Shown piece by piece: positions 1-9,111 of a DNA stretch of 64,000 nt. How positions within the stretch are numbered: position 1 is the stretch's first letter; the number at the start of each line of letters is the position of its first letter. Made by a program: the position numbers and the translations under genes. This DNA comes from Sediminicoccus sp. KRV36 (GTDB lineage Bacteria > Pseudomonadota > Alphaproteobacteria > Acetobacterales > Acetobacteraceae): NCBI RefSeq assembly GCF_023243115.1, contig NZ_CP085081.1, positions 2,976,001-3,040,000 of the forward strand, in the 5' to 3' direction. The notes under the pieces were generated by a model. The model was not told where the DNA came from, did not search any database, and saw only the letters and a program-made list of their open reading frames with translations.

Positions 1-1263
1 GACCTTGCCGCCGCATTGGGTGGGCGCAAGGCGTGGGTGGGCCGTGTCCTCTCCGATTCCGTGGCCGAGGACAGCCGCGGCAAGGTGCATGACATGCTGA
101 CCGGCGCCGCCGCACAGGAGATGCCGCGCTGGCGTCACCTGAATCTGCGCGGCCTGGACGGCCTCAGCCTGCCGCTGCTGTGCGCGGCCAATCACGTCAC
201 GGGGTCTGACCGCAGCATCGTTTTCGCGCGGGATCTGCGGCTGCTCGCCTCCCTGCAGCAACGCCTGGTCGAGGCGCAGCAGGCTATGGAGCGGGAATAT
301 GGCCGCCTGCGCCAGGCCGAGACACGCTACCGCCTGCTATTCCAGATGTCGGGCGAGCCCGTTCTGGTGCTGGATGCCGCCAATCTGCGCGTGCTGGAGG
401 CCAATCTGGCGGCTGATCGCCTGTTCGGCGCCGAGCCCAGCTTCCTCGACGCCTTCGCCACCGAGGAGCGGCCGCGAATCGAGGCCCTGCTCGCGGCCGT
501 CCGCGCCGCCGGCACGGCGGAAGAGCGCCGCGTCACCCTCGCCGACTCGGCGCGGGAGGTGCTGCTCTCCGCCTCGTTGCTGCGGCATGAGCGCAGCTCG
601 CTCTTTCTGGTCCGCCTCGCTTTCATGGGCGCTGAGCGCCAGCCGCTCGCCGCGCCGCAGGCCAGCACCCGTCTGGCCGATTTCGTCGAGAGCACGCCCG
701 ATGCCTTCGTGCTGATCAGCGCCGATGGGCGGATCATCACCGCCAATCCGGCCTTCCTTGAACTCGCCGAATTGCCGAATGAGGCGCAGGCGCGCGGCGA
801 GGAACTCTCCCGCTTCCTGGGCCGCCAATCCATCGAGCTCGATGTGCTGCTGGCCCAGGTGCGCGGCCGCGGCCCGGTGCGCATGTTCCGCACCATCCTG
901 CGCGGCGACCAGGGTTCGCAGGCAGATGTCGAAGTCTCGGCCGTCTCGGTGCTGGATGGCGGGCAGACCTGCTTTGGCTTCACCATCCGCGATATCGGCA
1001 CCCGCCCCGCCAGCAACACGGATACGGGCCCCGCCCTGCCGCCGGCCGGCCAGCTCACCGACCTCGTCGGCCGGGTGCCGCTCAAGGAGCTGGTCCGCGA
1101 AGCGACCGACGTGATCGAAAAGCTGGCCATCGAGGCGGCCCTCGATCTCACCGGCAACAACCGCGCCTCGGCGGCCGAGATGCTCGGCCTCTCCCGCCAG
1201 TCGCTCTACGTGAAGCTGCGGCGCTATGGCATCGGCGAAGCCGATGCGGATGAGGAGGTATAG
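1..1263 (+). CDS. ppsR: PpsR/CrtJ photosynthesis-gene repressor, 5' end outside window
   Basis: This is a redox-responsive repressor of bch, crt and puc genes; family members bind TGT-N12-ACA sites under oxygen. The frame is open from base 1, so the N-terminus lies outside the window; 420 residues are visible and roughly 45 are missing against the usual length of about 465. PAS-like stretches lie near residues 105-200 and 225-335. A Fis-type helix-turn-helix fills the last 45 residues (GNNRASAAEMLGLSRQSL). Only two cysteines are visible (near residues 61 and 324) and none is in the helix-turn-helix, unlike the Rhodobacter protein. The bchG start lies 4 bp downstream, so the two are probably co-transcribed. 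Confidence 0.9.
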   Translation, partial: DLAAALGGRKAWVGRVLSDSVAEDSRGKVHDMLTGAAAQEMPRWRHLNLRGLDGLSLPLLCAANHVTGSDRSIVFARDLRLLASLQQRLVEAQQAMEREYGRLRQAETRYRLLFQMSGEPVLVLDAANLRVLEANLAADRLFGAEPSFLDAFATEERPRIEALLAAVRAAGTAEERRVTLADSAREVLLSASLLRHERSSLFLVRLAFMGAERQPLAAPQASTRLADFVESTPDAFVLISADGRIITANPAFLELAELPNEAQARGEELSRFLGRQSIELDVLLAQVRGRGPVRMFRTILRGDQGSQADVEVSAVSVLDGGQTCFGFTIRDIGTRPASNTDTGPALPPAGQLTDLVGRVPLKELVREATDVIEKLAIEAALDLTGNNRASAAEMLGLSRQSLYVKLRRYGIGEADADEEV

Positions 1264-1267
1264 CCGC

Positions 1268-2155
1268 ATGTCCGGTACCACCCTCACCCGTCCGGACTGG
1301 TCCGCCGTGCTGGAATTGTTCAAGCCGGTCACCTGGTTCCCGCCGGTCTGGGCGTTTCTCTGCGGCGTCGTCGCCTCGGGTGCGCCGATGCAGGGGCGCT
1401 GGGGCTATGCGGCACTCGGCCTCTTGCTGGCCGGGCCCATGGTCTGCGCCACCAGCCAGGCGGTGAATGACTGGTTCGACCGCCATGTGGACGCCATCAA
1501 CGAGCCCAACCGCCCGATTCCCTCGGGCCGGATTCCCGGCCGCATGGGCCTGCACATCGCGATCTTCTGGAGCGGCGTTTCGCTGCTGATCGGCGCCACG
1601 CTCGGCCTTTGGGGCTTTGCCGCCACAGTGGTCGCGCTGCTCCTCGCCTGGGCCTATTCGGCCCCGCCGCTGCGGCTGAAGCTGAATGGCTGGTACGGCA
1701 ACCTCGCCTGCGGCCTGAGCTACGAGTCGCTGCCCTGGATCACCGCCGCCGCCGTGATCTCGGGCGGGGCGCCGGCCATGCCGGTGGTCATCCTGGCGCT
1801 GCTCTATGGCCTGGGTGCCCACGGCATCATGACGCTGAATGATTTCAAATCCATCGAAGGCGATACCCGCACCGGCGTGCGCAGCCTGCCCGTGCAGCTG
1901 GGCGCCGAGCGCGCGGCGCTGGTGGCCTGCTGGGTCATGGCGATCCCGCAGGTGGCGGTGATCGGCCTGCTCTTCGTGTGGGGCGAGCCGATCTACGCGC
2001 TGGTCATCGTCGCCCTTCTGGGCGGCCAGGTCGCCGCCATGGTGAAGATGCTGCGGGACCCGAAGAAGCTGGCGCCCTGGTACAATGCAACCGGCATCGG
2101 CATGTATGTGCTGGGCATGCTGGCATCCGCCATCGCGGTGCGGGGGATGGCATGA
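1268..2155 (+). CDS. bchG: Bacteriochlorophyll synthase (geranylgeranyl transferase)
   Basis: A UbiA-superfamily prenyltransferase that esterifies bacteriochlorophyllide a with geranylgeranyl diphosphate in the inner membrane. The 295-residue product has the usual length. It carries the first Asp-rich motif NDWFDRHVDAINEPNRPIPS near residues 66-85 and the second motif LNDFKSIEGD near residue 190, with about eight hydrophobic segments. ATG 1268 is chosen because it gives the family N-terminus just after the ppsR stop; a longer open frame from 1226 would overlap ppsR. The stop overlaps the next ATG (ATGA at 2152), which points to translational coupling with the carrier gene. Confidence 0.95.
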   Translation: MSGTTLTRPDWSAVLELFKPVTWFPPVWAFLCGVVASGAPMQGRWGYAALGLLLAGPMVCATSQAVNDWFDRHVDAINEPNRPIPSGRIPGRMGLHIAIFWSGVSLLIGATLGLWGFAATVVALLLAWAYSAPPLRLKLNGWYGNLACGLSYESLPWITAAAVISGGAPAMPVVILALLYGLGAHGIMTLNDFKSIEGDTRTGVRSLPVQLGAERAALVACWVMAIPQVAVIGLLFVWGEPIYALVIVALLGGQVAAMVKMLRDPKKLAPWYNATGIGMYVLGMLASAIAVRGMA

Positions 2156-3513
2156 ACGCCCTCGGCGCCGCCCATTCACGCCTCCAGGCCACGGCCCCCC
2201 GGCAATCGGCGGCGGGTCTGTCCTGGATCAGCATCATCCGGCTGGGCCTCGTGCAGACGGCGCTGGGTGCGATCATCGTGCTGACCACCTCCACGCTGAA
2301 CCGCGTGATGGTGGTGGAATACGCGCTGCCGGCGATGCTGCCGGGCGTGCTGGTCGCCATTCACCACGCCGTGCAGATGCTGCGCCCGCGCCTCGGTTAT
2401 GGCAGCGACATGGGGGCGCGCCGCACGCCCTGGATCATCGGCGGCATGGCGGTCCTGGCCATTGGTGGCGTCACCGCCGCGAGTGCGGTGGCGCTGATGA
2501 GCCTTTCGCTCGGCTGGGGTGTGGCGCTGGCGGCGCTGGGATTCTTCCTGGTGGGCCTGGGCGTGGGTGCGGCCGGAACGTCGCTGCTGGCCATGCTGGC
2601 CTCCATGGTCGAGGCCGAGCGCCGGGCACCGGCCGCGACCATCCTCTGGGTGATGATGATCATGGGCTTCGCCGTGACGGCGGGCGTGGCCGGCAAGCTG
2701 CTGGACCCCTTCTCGCCCATGCGGCTCATCGCCGTCACCGCCGGTGTCTCTCTCTTTGCCTTCCTGCTGGCCTGCCTCGCCCTGATCGGGCTGGAGCGCG
2801 GCGCGCGGGCCCCCGTGGCGCATGAGGGTCCGCGCCCGGAGTTTTCCGCAGTGCTGCGGGAAGTCTGGGCTGATCCGGCGGCGCGGCGCTTCACCATCTT
2901 CGTCTTCATCTCGATGCTGGCCTACAGCGCGGCCGACCTGGTGCTGGAGCCCTTCGCGGGTGAGGTGTTCGGCCGCAGCATCGGTCAATCCACCGCCCTG
3001 GCCGGCATGCAGAATGGCGGCACCCTGGTCGGCATGATCATCATGGCGATCTTCGGCTCCGGCCTGTTCGGCGCGCGCCTCGCCTCGCTGCGCGGCTGGA
3101 TGTTCATGGGCTGCCTCGCTTCCGCCGCCGCCCTGGTGGCGCTGGCGATGGCGGCGGAGCTGCAGGCTGCGGTCTCGCTGGAGACACTTTACGTGCTGCT
3201 CGGCCTCGCGAATGGCGCCTTCGCCGCAGCGGCCATCGCCTCGATGATGCAATTGGCCGGGGCCGCGCGCACCGGCACCCGCATGGGCCTCTGGGGTGCG
3301 GCCCAGGCCATTGCCTTCGCGCTGGGCGGCTTCGGCGGGACGGTCGTCTGCGACCTGGCGCGCTGGATGCTCGGCAGCGCCGAGCACGCCTATGCGGCGG
3401 TCTTCCTCGGTGAGGCCGCGTTGTTTGTTGTTTCGGCACTGATTGCCACCCGGCTTGCCGTATCCCGGCTGCCCAATCTCCGCATGTCCCCAATGAAGGA
3501 GGCCATTTCGTGA
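2152..3513 (+). CDS. PucC/BCH2-family membrane carrier of the photosynthesis operon
   Basis: A major-facilitator-type protein of the BCH2/PucC/LhaA family, associated with bacteriochlorophyll delivery and assembly of light-harvesting complexes. The 453 residues hold about 12 hydrophobic segments. The family-like region STLNRVMVVEYALPAMLPG lies near residues 44-62, followed by RPRLGYGSDMG. The start overlaps the bchG stop and the stop overlaps the bchP GTG, so bchG, this gene and bchP form one coupled unit, the order common in purple bacteria. I cannot tell the bchG-linked BCH2 type from LhaA or PucC by sequence alone; position favours BCH2. Confidence 0.88.
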   Translation: MNALGAAHSRLQATAPRQSAAGLSWISIIRLGLVQTALGAIIVLTTSTLNRVMVVEYALPAMLPGVLVAIHHAVQMLRPRLGYGSDMGARRTPWIIGGMAVLAIGGVTAASAVALMSLSLGWGVALAALGFFLVGLGVGAAGTSLLAMLASMVEAERRAPAATILWVMMIMGFAVTAGVAGKLLDPFSPMRLIAVTAGVSLFAFLLACLALIGLERGARAPVAHEGPRPEFSAVLREVWADPAARRFTIFVFISMLAYSAADLVLEPFAGEVFGRSIGQSTALAGMQNGGTLVGMIIMAIFGSGLFGARLASLRGWMFMGCLASAAALVALAMAAELQAAVSLETLYVLLGLANGAFAAAAIASMMQLAGAARTGTRMGLWGAAQAIAFALGGFGGTVVCDLARWMLGSAEHAYAAVFLGEAALFVVSALIATRLAVSRLPNLRMSPMKEAIS

Positions 3514-4691
3514 TCCAAGAGACTTATGATGTGCTGGTGGTCGGCGGGGGCCCCTCGGGCGCCACGGCCGCGCATGACCTGGCCCGTGCGGGCAAGCGCG
3601 TGGCGATGCTGGACCGTGCGGGCCGCATCAAGCCCTGTGGCGGCGCCATTCCGCCCCGCGCCATCCGTGATTTCGCCATCCCCGATCACCTGATCGTGGC
3701 GCGCATCAACAATGCGCAGATCGTCTCGCCCAAGCGCCGCCGCGTGGATATGCCGGTCGAGAATGGCGGCTATGTCGGCATGGTGGATCGCTGCGAATTC
3801 GACGAGTGGCTGCGCGAGCGCGCGGCCCTGGCCGGCGCCGAATGGATCAAGGGCACCTCGCATGATCTGGAGCGCGATGCCGATGGTACCGCCGTCATCA
3901 CCTACGCGCCCAAGGGCGAGGACGGGATGCGGCGGATCCGCGCGAAGATGGTGATCATCGCCAATGGCGCGCGCAGCGAATTGGCCCTGCAGGCCATCCC
4001 CGGGCAGGGCCATCCGAAATGCGTCTTCGCCTATCACGAGATCGTGAAGATCCCCGAGACCGGCTTCGACAGCCAGCGCTGCGACGTCATCTATGATGGC
4101 CGCACCTCGCCCGATTTCTATGCCTGGATCTTTCCGCATGGCGATACGGCCAGCATCGGGACGGGCAGCGCCAGGAAGGGCTTTTCGCTGCGCGGCGCCA
4201 CGGCGGCCGTGCGTGAGGAGAACGGCCTGGCCCATGTGGAGACGCTGCGCCGCGAGGGCGCGCCCATTCCCATGAAACCCTTGAAGAAGTGGGATAACGG
4301 CCGAGATGTCGTCCTCGCCGGTGACAGCGCCGGCGTGGTCGCCCCTGCCTCTGGCGAGGGCATCTACTACGCCATGCTGGGCGGGCGCCTGGCGGCCGAG
4401 GCGGTGCAGATCGCCCTGGCCACCCAGGACCCCGCCGCCCTCAAGAGCGCGCGCAAGCGCTTCATGAAGGATCACGGCAAGGTCTTCATGGTCCTCGGGA
4501 TCATGCAGTTCTTTTGGTACCGCAATGACTGGGTGCGGGAGCGCTTTGTGAAGATGTGCATGGACAAGGATGTCCAGCGCCTGACGTGGGAATCCTACAT
4601 GAACAAGGAATTGGTCCGGAAGGACCCACTGGCGCACGTCAAGATCTTCTTCAAGGACATGGCCCACCTCCTCGGCCTGGCGCGCGCATAA
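3510..4691 (+). CDS. bchP: Geranylgeranyl diphosphate/geranylgeranyl-bacteriochlorophyll reductase
   Basis: An FAD-dependent reductase that saturates three double bonds of the geranylgeranyl tail to give phytylated bacteriochlorophyll a. The 393-residue protein has the N-terminal dinucleotide motif VVGGGPSGATAAHDLA (residues 10-25), the family motif CGGAIPPRA near residue 47 and the second FAD-binding region LAGDSAGVVAPASGEGI near residue 270. Start is GTG 3510 with a ggaggcc ribosome site 5-10 bases upstream, overlapping the previous stop. The stop TAA overlaps an in-frame ATG of hemC (TAATG at 4689-4693). Confidence 0.95.
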   Translation: MIQETYDVLVVGGGPSGATAAHDLARAGKRVAMLDRAGRIKPCGGAIPPRAIRDFAIPDHLIVARINNAQIVSPKRRRVDMPVENGGYVGMVDRCEFDEWLRERAALAGAEWIKGTSHDLERDADGTAVITYAPKGEDGMRRIRAKMVIIANGARSELALQAIPGQGHPKCVFAYHEIVKIPETGFDSQRCDVIYDGRTSPDFYAWIFPHGDTASIGTGSARKGFSLRGATAAVREENGLAHVETLRREGAPIPMKPLKKWDNGRDVVLAGDSAGVVAPASGEGIYYAMLGGRLAAEAVQIALATQDPAALKSARKRFMKDHGKVFMVLGIMQFFWYRNDWVRERFVKMCMDKDVQRLTWESYMNKELVRKDPLAHVKIFFKDMAHLLGLARA

Positions 4692-5734
4692 TGGACCTCG
4701 CTCACCCCCACCACGCCCGGGCCCGCGCCAAGCGCCATCATGGCCCCACCCTGCCCATGAAGGTCGGCACGCGCGGCTCGCCGCTCGCGCTGTATCAGAC
4801 GCGGCATTTCCTCGACCTGATCCGCGCGGTCTGCCCGCTGCTGCGCGAGGTCGAAGCCTTCGAGGAGCATGAGATCAGCACCGCGGGGGACCGCGTGCAG
4901 GACCGCCGCCTGGCCGAGATCGGCGGCAAGGGCCTGTTTGCCAAGGAAATCCATGAAGCGCTGCTGGATGGCCGCGTGGATTTCGCGGTGCATTCGCTGA
5001 AGGATCTGGAGACGGAGCTGCCGCCCGGCGTGCTGCTCGCCTGCACCCTGCGCCGCGAAGACCCGCGCGACGCCATCGTGCTCGGCGATGCCTGCCATCG
5101 CCAGGCCTTCCGCGATCCGCGCGGCTTCACCAGCGCCGCCCATCACGCCAATGCGGACCCTTTCGCGGCCCTGCCGAAGGGCGCCCTGATCGGCACCGCC
5201 TCGGTCCGCCGCCAGGCGCAGCTGCTGCATGCGCGGCCCGATCTGCGCTGCGAGGTGATCCGCGGCAATGTGCAGACCCGCCTCTCCCGCGTCTCAACCG
5301 GGGAATTTGACGCCTCGCTGCTGGCGCTGGCCGGGCTGAAGCGCCTGGGGCTGGAGCATCATGCGGGTGTGGTGATCAGCCCCGATGACATGGTGCCCGC
5401 CGCCTGCCAGGGCATCATTGGCGTCACTGTCCGCGCCGATGATGTGGAGCTGCATGAATTGCTCTCCGCCATCTGCGACCCCTGCTCGCGCCCGGTCAGC
5501 CTGTGTGAGCGCGCCTTCCTGGGCGCGCTGGACGGCTCCTGCCGGACGCCGATCGGTGGCCATGCGACGCTGCTGGAAGATGGGCAGATCCGCCTGACGG
5601 GCCTGATCGCCCGTGCCGATGGCAGCTTCGTTCTGCGCCGGACCATCACGGGCGATGCCTGCGATGCCGAGCGCGTCGGGCGGGAACTGGGCGAGGAAAT
5701 GCTGGTGGATTCGCCCGCGGATGTGTTCGCCTGA
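4691..5734 (+). CDS. hemC: Hydroxymethylbilane synthase (porphobilinogen deaminase)
   Basis: Polymerises four porphobilinogen units into hydroxymethylbilane for haem and bacteriochlorophyll. The conserved start of the fold, VGTRGSPLALYQT, lies near residues 24-36. The HSLKDLETELP stretch near residue 103 holds the catalytic Asp, and LDGSCRTPIGGHA near residue 282 holds the cysteine that carries the dipyrromethane cofactor. I use ATG 4691, coupled to the bchP stop (347 residues). ATG 4757 (325 residues) begins right at the conserved domain and is equally possible, as neither has a clear ribosome site. Its place in the bch operon ties tetrapyrrole supply to pigment synthesis. Confidence 0.93.
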   Translation: MDLAHPHHARARAKRHHGPTLPMKVGTRGSPLALYQTRHFLDLIRAVCPLLREVEAFEEHEISTAGDRVQDRRLAEIGGKGLFAKEIHEALLDGRVDFAVHSLKDLETELPPGVLLACTLRREDPRDAIVLGDACHRQAFRDPRGFTSAAHHANADPFAALPKGALIGTASVRRQAQLLHARPDLRCEVIRGNVQTRLSRVSTGEFDASLLALAGLKRLGLEHHAGVVISPDDMVPAACQGIIGVTVRADDVELHELLSAICDPCSRPVSLCERAFLGALDGSCRTPIGGHATLLEDGQIRLTGLIARADGSFVLRRTITGDACDAERVGRELGEEMLVDSPADVFA

Positions 5735-5825
5735 AGCACGCCTTCGGCATGGTCTTGCCTGATGCGCGCTCCCCATGTCGCCCGGCCCTGCCAGGCTTTG
5801 CCCGGCACGCCCCCGGCGTGACCGC

Positions 5826-7310
5826 ATGACGAAGCGCGTCCTGATCATCGGGGCGGGCATCGCCGGCCTTACCGCGGCCGCGATGCTGGCCGCGCGCGGC
5901 TGTGACGTGACCGTGCTGGAGCGCCAGGCCGCACCCGGCGGCAAGATGCGCCATCTGGCCATCGGCGATGCGCGGATTGATGGCGGCCCCACCGTCTTCA
6001 CCATGCGCTGGGTGTTTGACGAGATTTTCGCCGCCTGCGGCACAAGCCTGGCCGAGCACCTGACCTTGCAGCCCGTCGAGGTCCTGGCCCGCCACGCCTG
6101 GGATGGCGCGCCCCGTCGGCTCGATCTTTTCGCCGATATCCAGCGTTCAGCCGATGCCATCGGCGCCTTTGCCGGCCCGGCCGAGGCGCGGGGCTACCTC
6201 GCTTTCGTCGCACGCGCGAAAAAGACCTTCGCCGCGCTGGAGGCGCCCTTCATCCGGGATTCCCGGCCTTCACCCATGGCGCTGGTCGGGCGCGCGGGGC
6301 TGGGGGGCATGGGCAGGCTGCTGGCCACCTCGCCCTTCACCACGCTGTGGAACGCGCTGGGCGAGCATTTCCAGGACCCAAGGCTGCGCCAGCTCTTCGG
6401 CCGCTATGCCACCTATGTCGGCTCCTCGCCCTTCCTGGCACCCGCAACACTCATGCTCATCGCCCATGTCGAGCAGGAAGGGGTCTGGCTGGTCGAAGGC
6501 GGCATGCATCGTGTGGCCCGCGCCTTCGAGGCCTTGGCCACGGCCAAGGGTGCGCGCTTCCGCTACCAGGCCGATGTGACGGAAATCCTGGTAAGGAACG
6601 GCCGCGCCGCCGGGGTTCGCCTGGCCGATGGCGAGGTGTTCGAGGCCGGCTGCATCATCTCCAATGGCGATGTGGCGGCGCTGGGCGCCGGCCGCTTCGG
6701 TGCGGCTGCAGCGGGTGCCGTGGCCGCCATGCCGCGGGCGCGCCGCTCGCTCTCCGCCGTTACCTGGGCGATGCATGCGCGGACGGAGGGGTTTCCGCTG
6801 GTGCGGCACAATGTCTTCTTCTCCAAGGATTACGCGCGTGAATTCGATGAACTCACGCAGCAGGGCCGGCTGCCCAGCACGCCCACCGTCTATGTCTGCG
6901 CGCAGGATCGCGGCGATGACGACACGGCGCTGGATGGGCCAGAGCGCCTGCTCTGCCTGATCAATGCGCCGGCCCGGGGCGATTACCGCCCCCTGCCCGC
7001 CTCCGCCCTGGCCGAGGCCGAAGCCGCCACCTTCGCCCTCCTGGCGCGCAGCGGCCTCAGCATCGCGCGCAACGCCGAGGCCGAAATCCTCACCACGCCA
7101 ACCGGCTTTGACGCGCTGTTCCCGGCCACGGGCGGGGCGCTCTACGGCCAGGCGGTGCACGGCTGGTCGGCCACCTTCGCGCGGCCCGGCACGCAAACCA
7201 AGCTGCCGGGCCTGCTGGTGGCGAGCGGCAGCGCGCATCCGGGTGCCGGTGTGCCCATGGCCGCCCTCTCGGGCCGCCTCGCGGCACTCAAGGTCCTGCA
7301 GAACCCCTGA
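5826..7310 (+). CDS. crtD: CrtD-type carotenoid 3,4-desaturase (CrtI family)
   Basis: An FAD-dependent carotenoid desaturase, most like 1-hydroxycarotenoid (methoxyneurosporene) 3,4-desaturases of the spheroidene/spirilloxanthin routes. The 494-residue protein starts with the Rossmann motif IIGAGIAGLTAAAMLAARG (residues 7-25). It contains GRYATYVGSSPF near residue 200 and ends with the CrtI-type segment GLLVASGSAHPGAGVPMAAL. The presence of DGGPTVFTMRWVFDE favours CrtD over phytoene desaturase, but I cannot exclude another CrtI subfamily. ATG 5826 is used; the frame is open from 5775. A 91-bp gap separates it from hemC, so it may belong to the same transcript. Confidence 0.8.
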   Translation: MTKRVLIIGAGIAGLTAAAMLAARGCDVTVLERQAAPGGKMRHLAIGDARIDGGPTVFTMRWVFDEIFAACGTSLAEHLTLQPVEVLARHAWDGAPRRLDLFADIQRSADAIGAFAGPAEARGYLAFVARAKKTFAALEAPFIRDSRPSPMALVGRAGLGGMGRLLATSPFTTLWNALGEHFQDPRLRQLFGRYATYVGSSPFLAPATLMLIAHVEQEGVWLVEGGMHRVARAFEALATAKGARFRYQADVTEILVRNGRAAGVRLADGEVFEAGCIISNGDVAALGAGRFGAAAAGAVAAMPRARRSLSAVTWAMHARTEGFPLVRHNVFFSKDYAREFDELTQQGRLPSTPTVYVCAQDRGDDDTALDGPERLLCLINAPARGDYRPLPASALAEAEAATFALLARSGLSIARNAEAEILTTPTGFDALFPATGGALYGQAVHGWSATFARPGTQTKLPGLLVASGSAHPGAGVPMAALSGRLAALKVLQNP

Positions 7311-7326
7311 CGCGATCGGACGGACC

Positions 7327-7674
7327 ATGCCCCTCACCCTCCACGGCATCAAGAATTGCGACACGATGAAGAAGGCGCGCGCCTGGCTGGATGCGAAGGG
7401 CCTCGCCTACGTCTTCCATGACTACAAGACCCAAGGCATCGCGCCCGCAACCCTCAGCGCCTGGGTGGCGGAGCTGGGCTGGGAGGTGCTGCTGAACCGC
7501 GCCGGCACGACCTTCCGCAAACTGCCCGAGGCCGAAAAGCAGGGGCTGACCGAAGCGCGCGCCATCGCGCTGATGCTGGCGCAACCCTCCATGATCAAGC
7601 GCCCGGTGCTCGATCTCGGCCCGCGCCGCCTCGTGGGGTTCAGCCCGGAGAGCTACGCCAAGGCGCTGGGCTGA
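7327..7674 (+). CDS. ArsC/Spx-family reductase-like protein (YffB type)
   Basis: A small thioredoxin-fold protein of the ArsC/Spx family. The 115 residues begin with MPLTLHGIKNCDTMKKARAW. The single Cys near residue 11 followed by DTxxKA is the signature of the YffB branch rather than of true arsenate reductase. The C-terminal part has IKRPVLDLG, the usual SMIKRPV loop of the family. The physiological substrate of YffB-type proteins is not settled. It lies 16 bp after crtD on the same strand and could be read through from it. No arsenic resistance genes are nearby. Confidence 0.8.
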   Translation: MPLTLHGIKNCDTMKKARAWLDAKGLAYVFHDYKTQGIAPATLSAWVAELGWEVLLNRAGTTFRKLPEAEKQGLTEARAIALMLAQPSMIKRPVLDLGPRRLVGFSPESYAKALG

Positions 7675-7756
7675 TTTACGCATGAAGCGGTCGTAACCGC
7701 GCGATCCGCCGCTTCCCCGCTAGCCTTGCGCCACACCCCTTCCGGAGAGCCGCCCC

Positions 7757-8770
7757 GTGAAATTCCTCGCAGCCCTCGTCGCCGGCGCCGCATGTCTGGC
7801 CAGCCTGGCGCAGGCGCAGCCGGCCCCGGACACCATCGCCGTGATCCGCGCACGCGGGCATCTCATTTGCGGGGTGACGGTGAATTCGGTCGGCTTCGCC
7901 AATCCCGATAGCCGCGGGATCATGCGCGGCATGGATGCCGATATCTGCCGGGCCGTCGCCGCCGTGGTGCTCGGCGATGCGGAGAAGGTCCGCTTCGTGC
8001 CCAATACCGCCGTGCAGCGCTTCCCCATGCTGCAATCGGGCGAGCTTGATCTGCTGGTGCGCAACACGACCTGGACACTGGGGCGCGAGGCGTCGCTCGG
8101 CCTCGCTTTCGCCGGCATCAATTTCTATGACGGCCAGGGCTTCATCGTGAAGCGCGACTCCGGCATCACCTCCGCCCGGCAGCTGGAGGGCGCCACCATC
8201 TGCGTGGCCCCCGGCACGACGACGGAACTCAACCTCACCGACTATTTCCGCACCAACCGCATGCGCTTCCAGCCGGTGGTGATCGAGGGCATCGAGGAAA
8301 TCCGCGCGGCCTTCCTGGCCGGCCGCTGCGATGCCTACACCAATGACGCGACCGCCCTGGCCACCTTCCGCCACGCCCAGGGCGCCAATGCCGAACGCTA
8401 CATGGTGCTGCCCGAGCGCATCAGCCGCGAGCCGCTGGGCCCCGTGGTGCGCAAGGGCGACTGGAAATGGTTCGACCTGGTGCGATGGACGCTGTTTGCC
8501 ATGATCAACGCCGAGGAGCTCGGCATCAGCCAGGCCAATCTCGCCAGCTTCGCGCAATCCACCAATCCCGATGTGCAGCGCCTGCTGGGCCGCACGGGCG
8601 ATCTGGGCCGGGCGCTCGGCGTGGACAATGAATGGGCGATGCGCATCATCCGCGATGTCGGCAATTACGGCGATATCTTCGAGCGCAACATCGCCCCCCT
8701 GGGCATCCCGCGCGGCCTGAACGACATCTGGACGCGAGGCGGGCTGCACTACGCGCCCCCCATCCGGTAA
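7757..8770 (+). CDS. Amino-acid ABC transporter periplasmic binding protein (AapJ-like)
   Basis: A periplasmic solute-binding protein of family 3, closest in style to the general L-amino-acid binding protein AapJ. The 337 residues start with a signal peptide (about residues 1-20, ending ASLAQA). The core includes LICGVTVNSVGFANPDSRG near residue 34, GMDADICRAVAAVVLGD and LLVRNTTWTLGREA, which are typical AapJ segments. Start is GTG 7757 with a ggaga ribosome site about 9 bases upstream. No aapQMP permease or ATPase genes follow, so it is an orphan component here. Confidence 0.85.
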   Translation: MKFLAALVAGAACLASLAQAQPAPDTIAVIRARGHLICGVTVNSVGFANPDSRGIMRGMDADICRAVAAVVLGDAEKVRFVPNTAVQRFPMLQSGELDLLVRNTTWTLGREASLGLAFAGINFYDGQGFIVKRDSGITSARQLEGATICVAPGTTTELNLTDYFRTNRMRFQPVVIEGIEEIRAAFLAGRCDAYTNDATALATFRHAQGANAERYMVLPERISREPLGPVVRKGDWKWFDLVRWTLFAMINAEELGISQANLASFAQSTNPDVQRLLGRTGDLGRALGVDNEWAMRIIRDVGNYGDIFERNIAPLGIPRGLNDIWTRGGLHYAPPIR

Positions 8771-8838
8771 CACGCCATGGTTGGCGCGCCCGCGGCGCCA
8801 CGATAGGCTGGCCTCCTGCTTCGAGGAGACACGCAAAC

Positions 8839-9051
8839 ATGCAGGACAGTCAGGCGCCCATGCGCAAAGAGGTTTCAGGCCGCGGCAAATTCCTGGCCTT
8901 TGGCATCATCGGCATCGGGCTCATCATCTCGATCTTCATCGAGAAATTCGGCGCGCCGGAATCCATCCGCAATATTCCCTATATCCTGCTGGGTGCGCTG
9001 GTGCTGGCCATCGCCATCCCCATGGCCTTCTACCGCAAACCCGTACGGTAG
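8839..9051 (+). CDS. Small membrane protein, unknown function
   Basis: A 70-residue protein with two predicted membrane segments: about residues 18-34 (FLAFGIIGIGLIISIFI) and 47-64 (YILLGALVLAIAIPMAF). They are joined by a short polar loop (EKFGAPESIRNI), and both ends are charged. The tcgaggaga ribosome-site region lies about 10 bases before ATG 8839. It stands alone between two binding-protein genes, 68 bp after the first and 60 bp before the second. I do not recognise a family and assign no function. Confidence 0.7.
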   Translation: MQDSQAPMRKEVSGRGKFLAFGIIGIGLIISIFIEKFGAPESIRNIPYILLGALVLAIAIPMAFYRKPVR

Positions 9052-9111
9052 AGCTTGACGCTGGCCTCCCGGGCCGGAAGATGAACATCGCTTCATCCCG
9101 AGGAGAGCCCC

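Noticed and set aside
5762..5800. TGT-N12-CCA sequence before the crtD-type gene as PpsR site
   Set aside because: One base differs from the TGT-N12-ACA site and the region has no paired copy; chance matches are frequent.
7327..7674. ArsC-like gene as arsenate reductase
   Set aside because: Motif is of the YffB type and no ars genes adjoin it.
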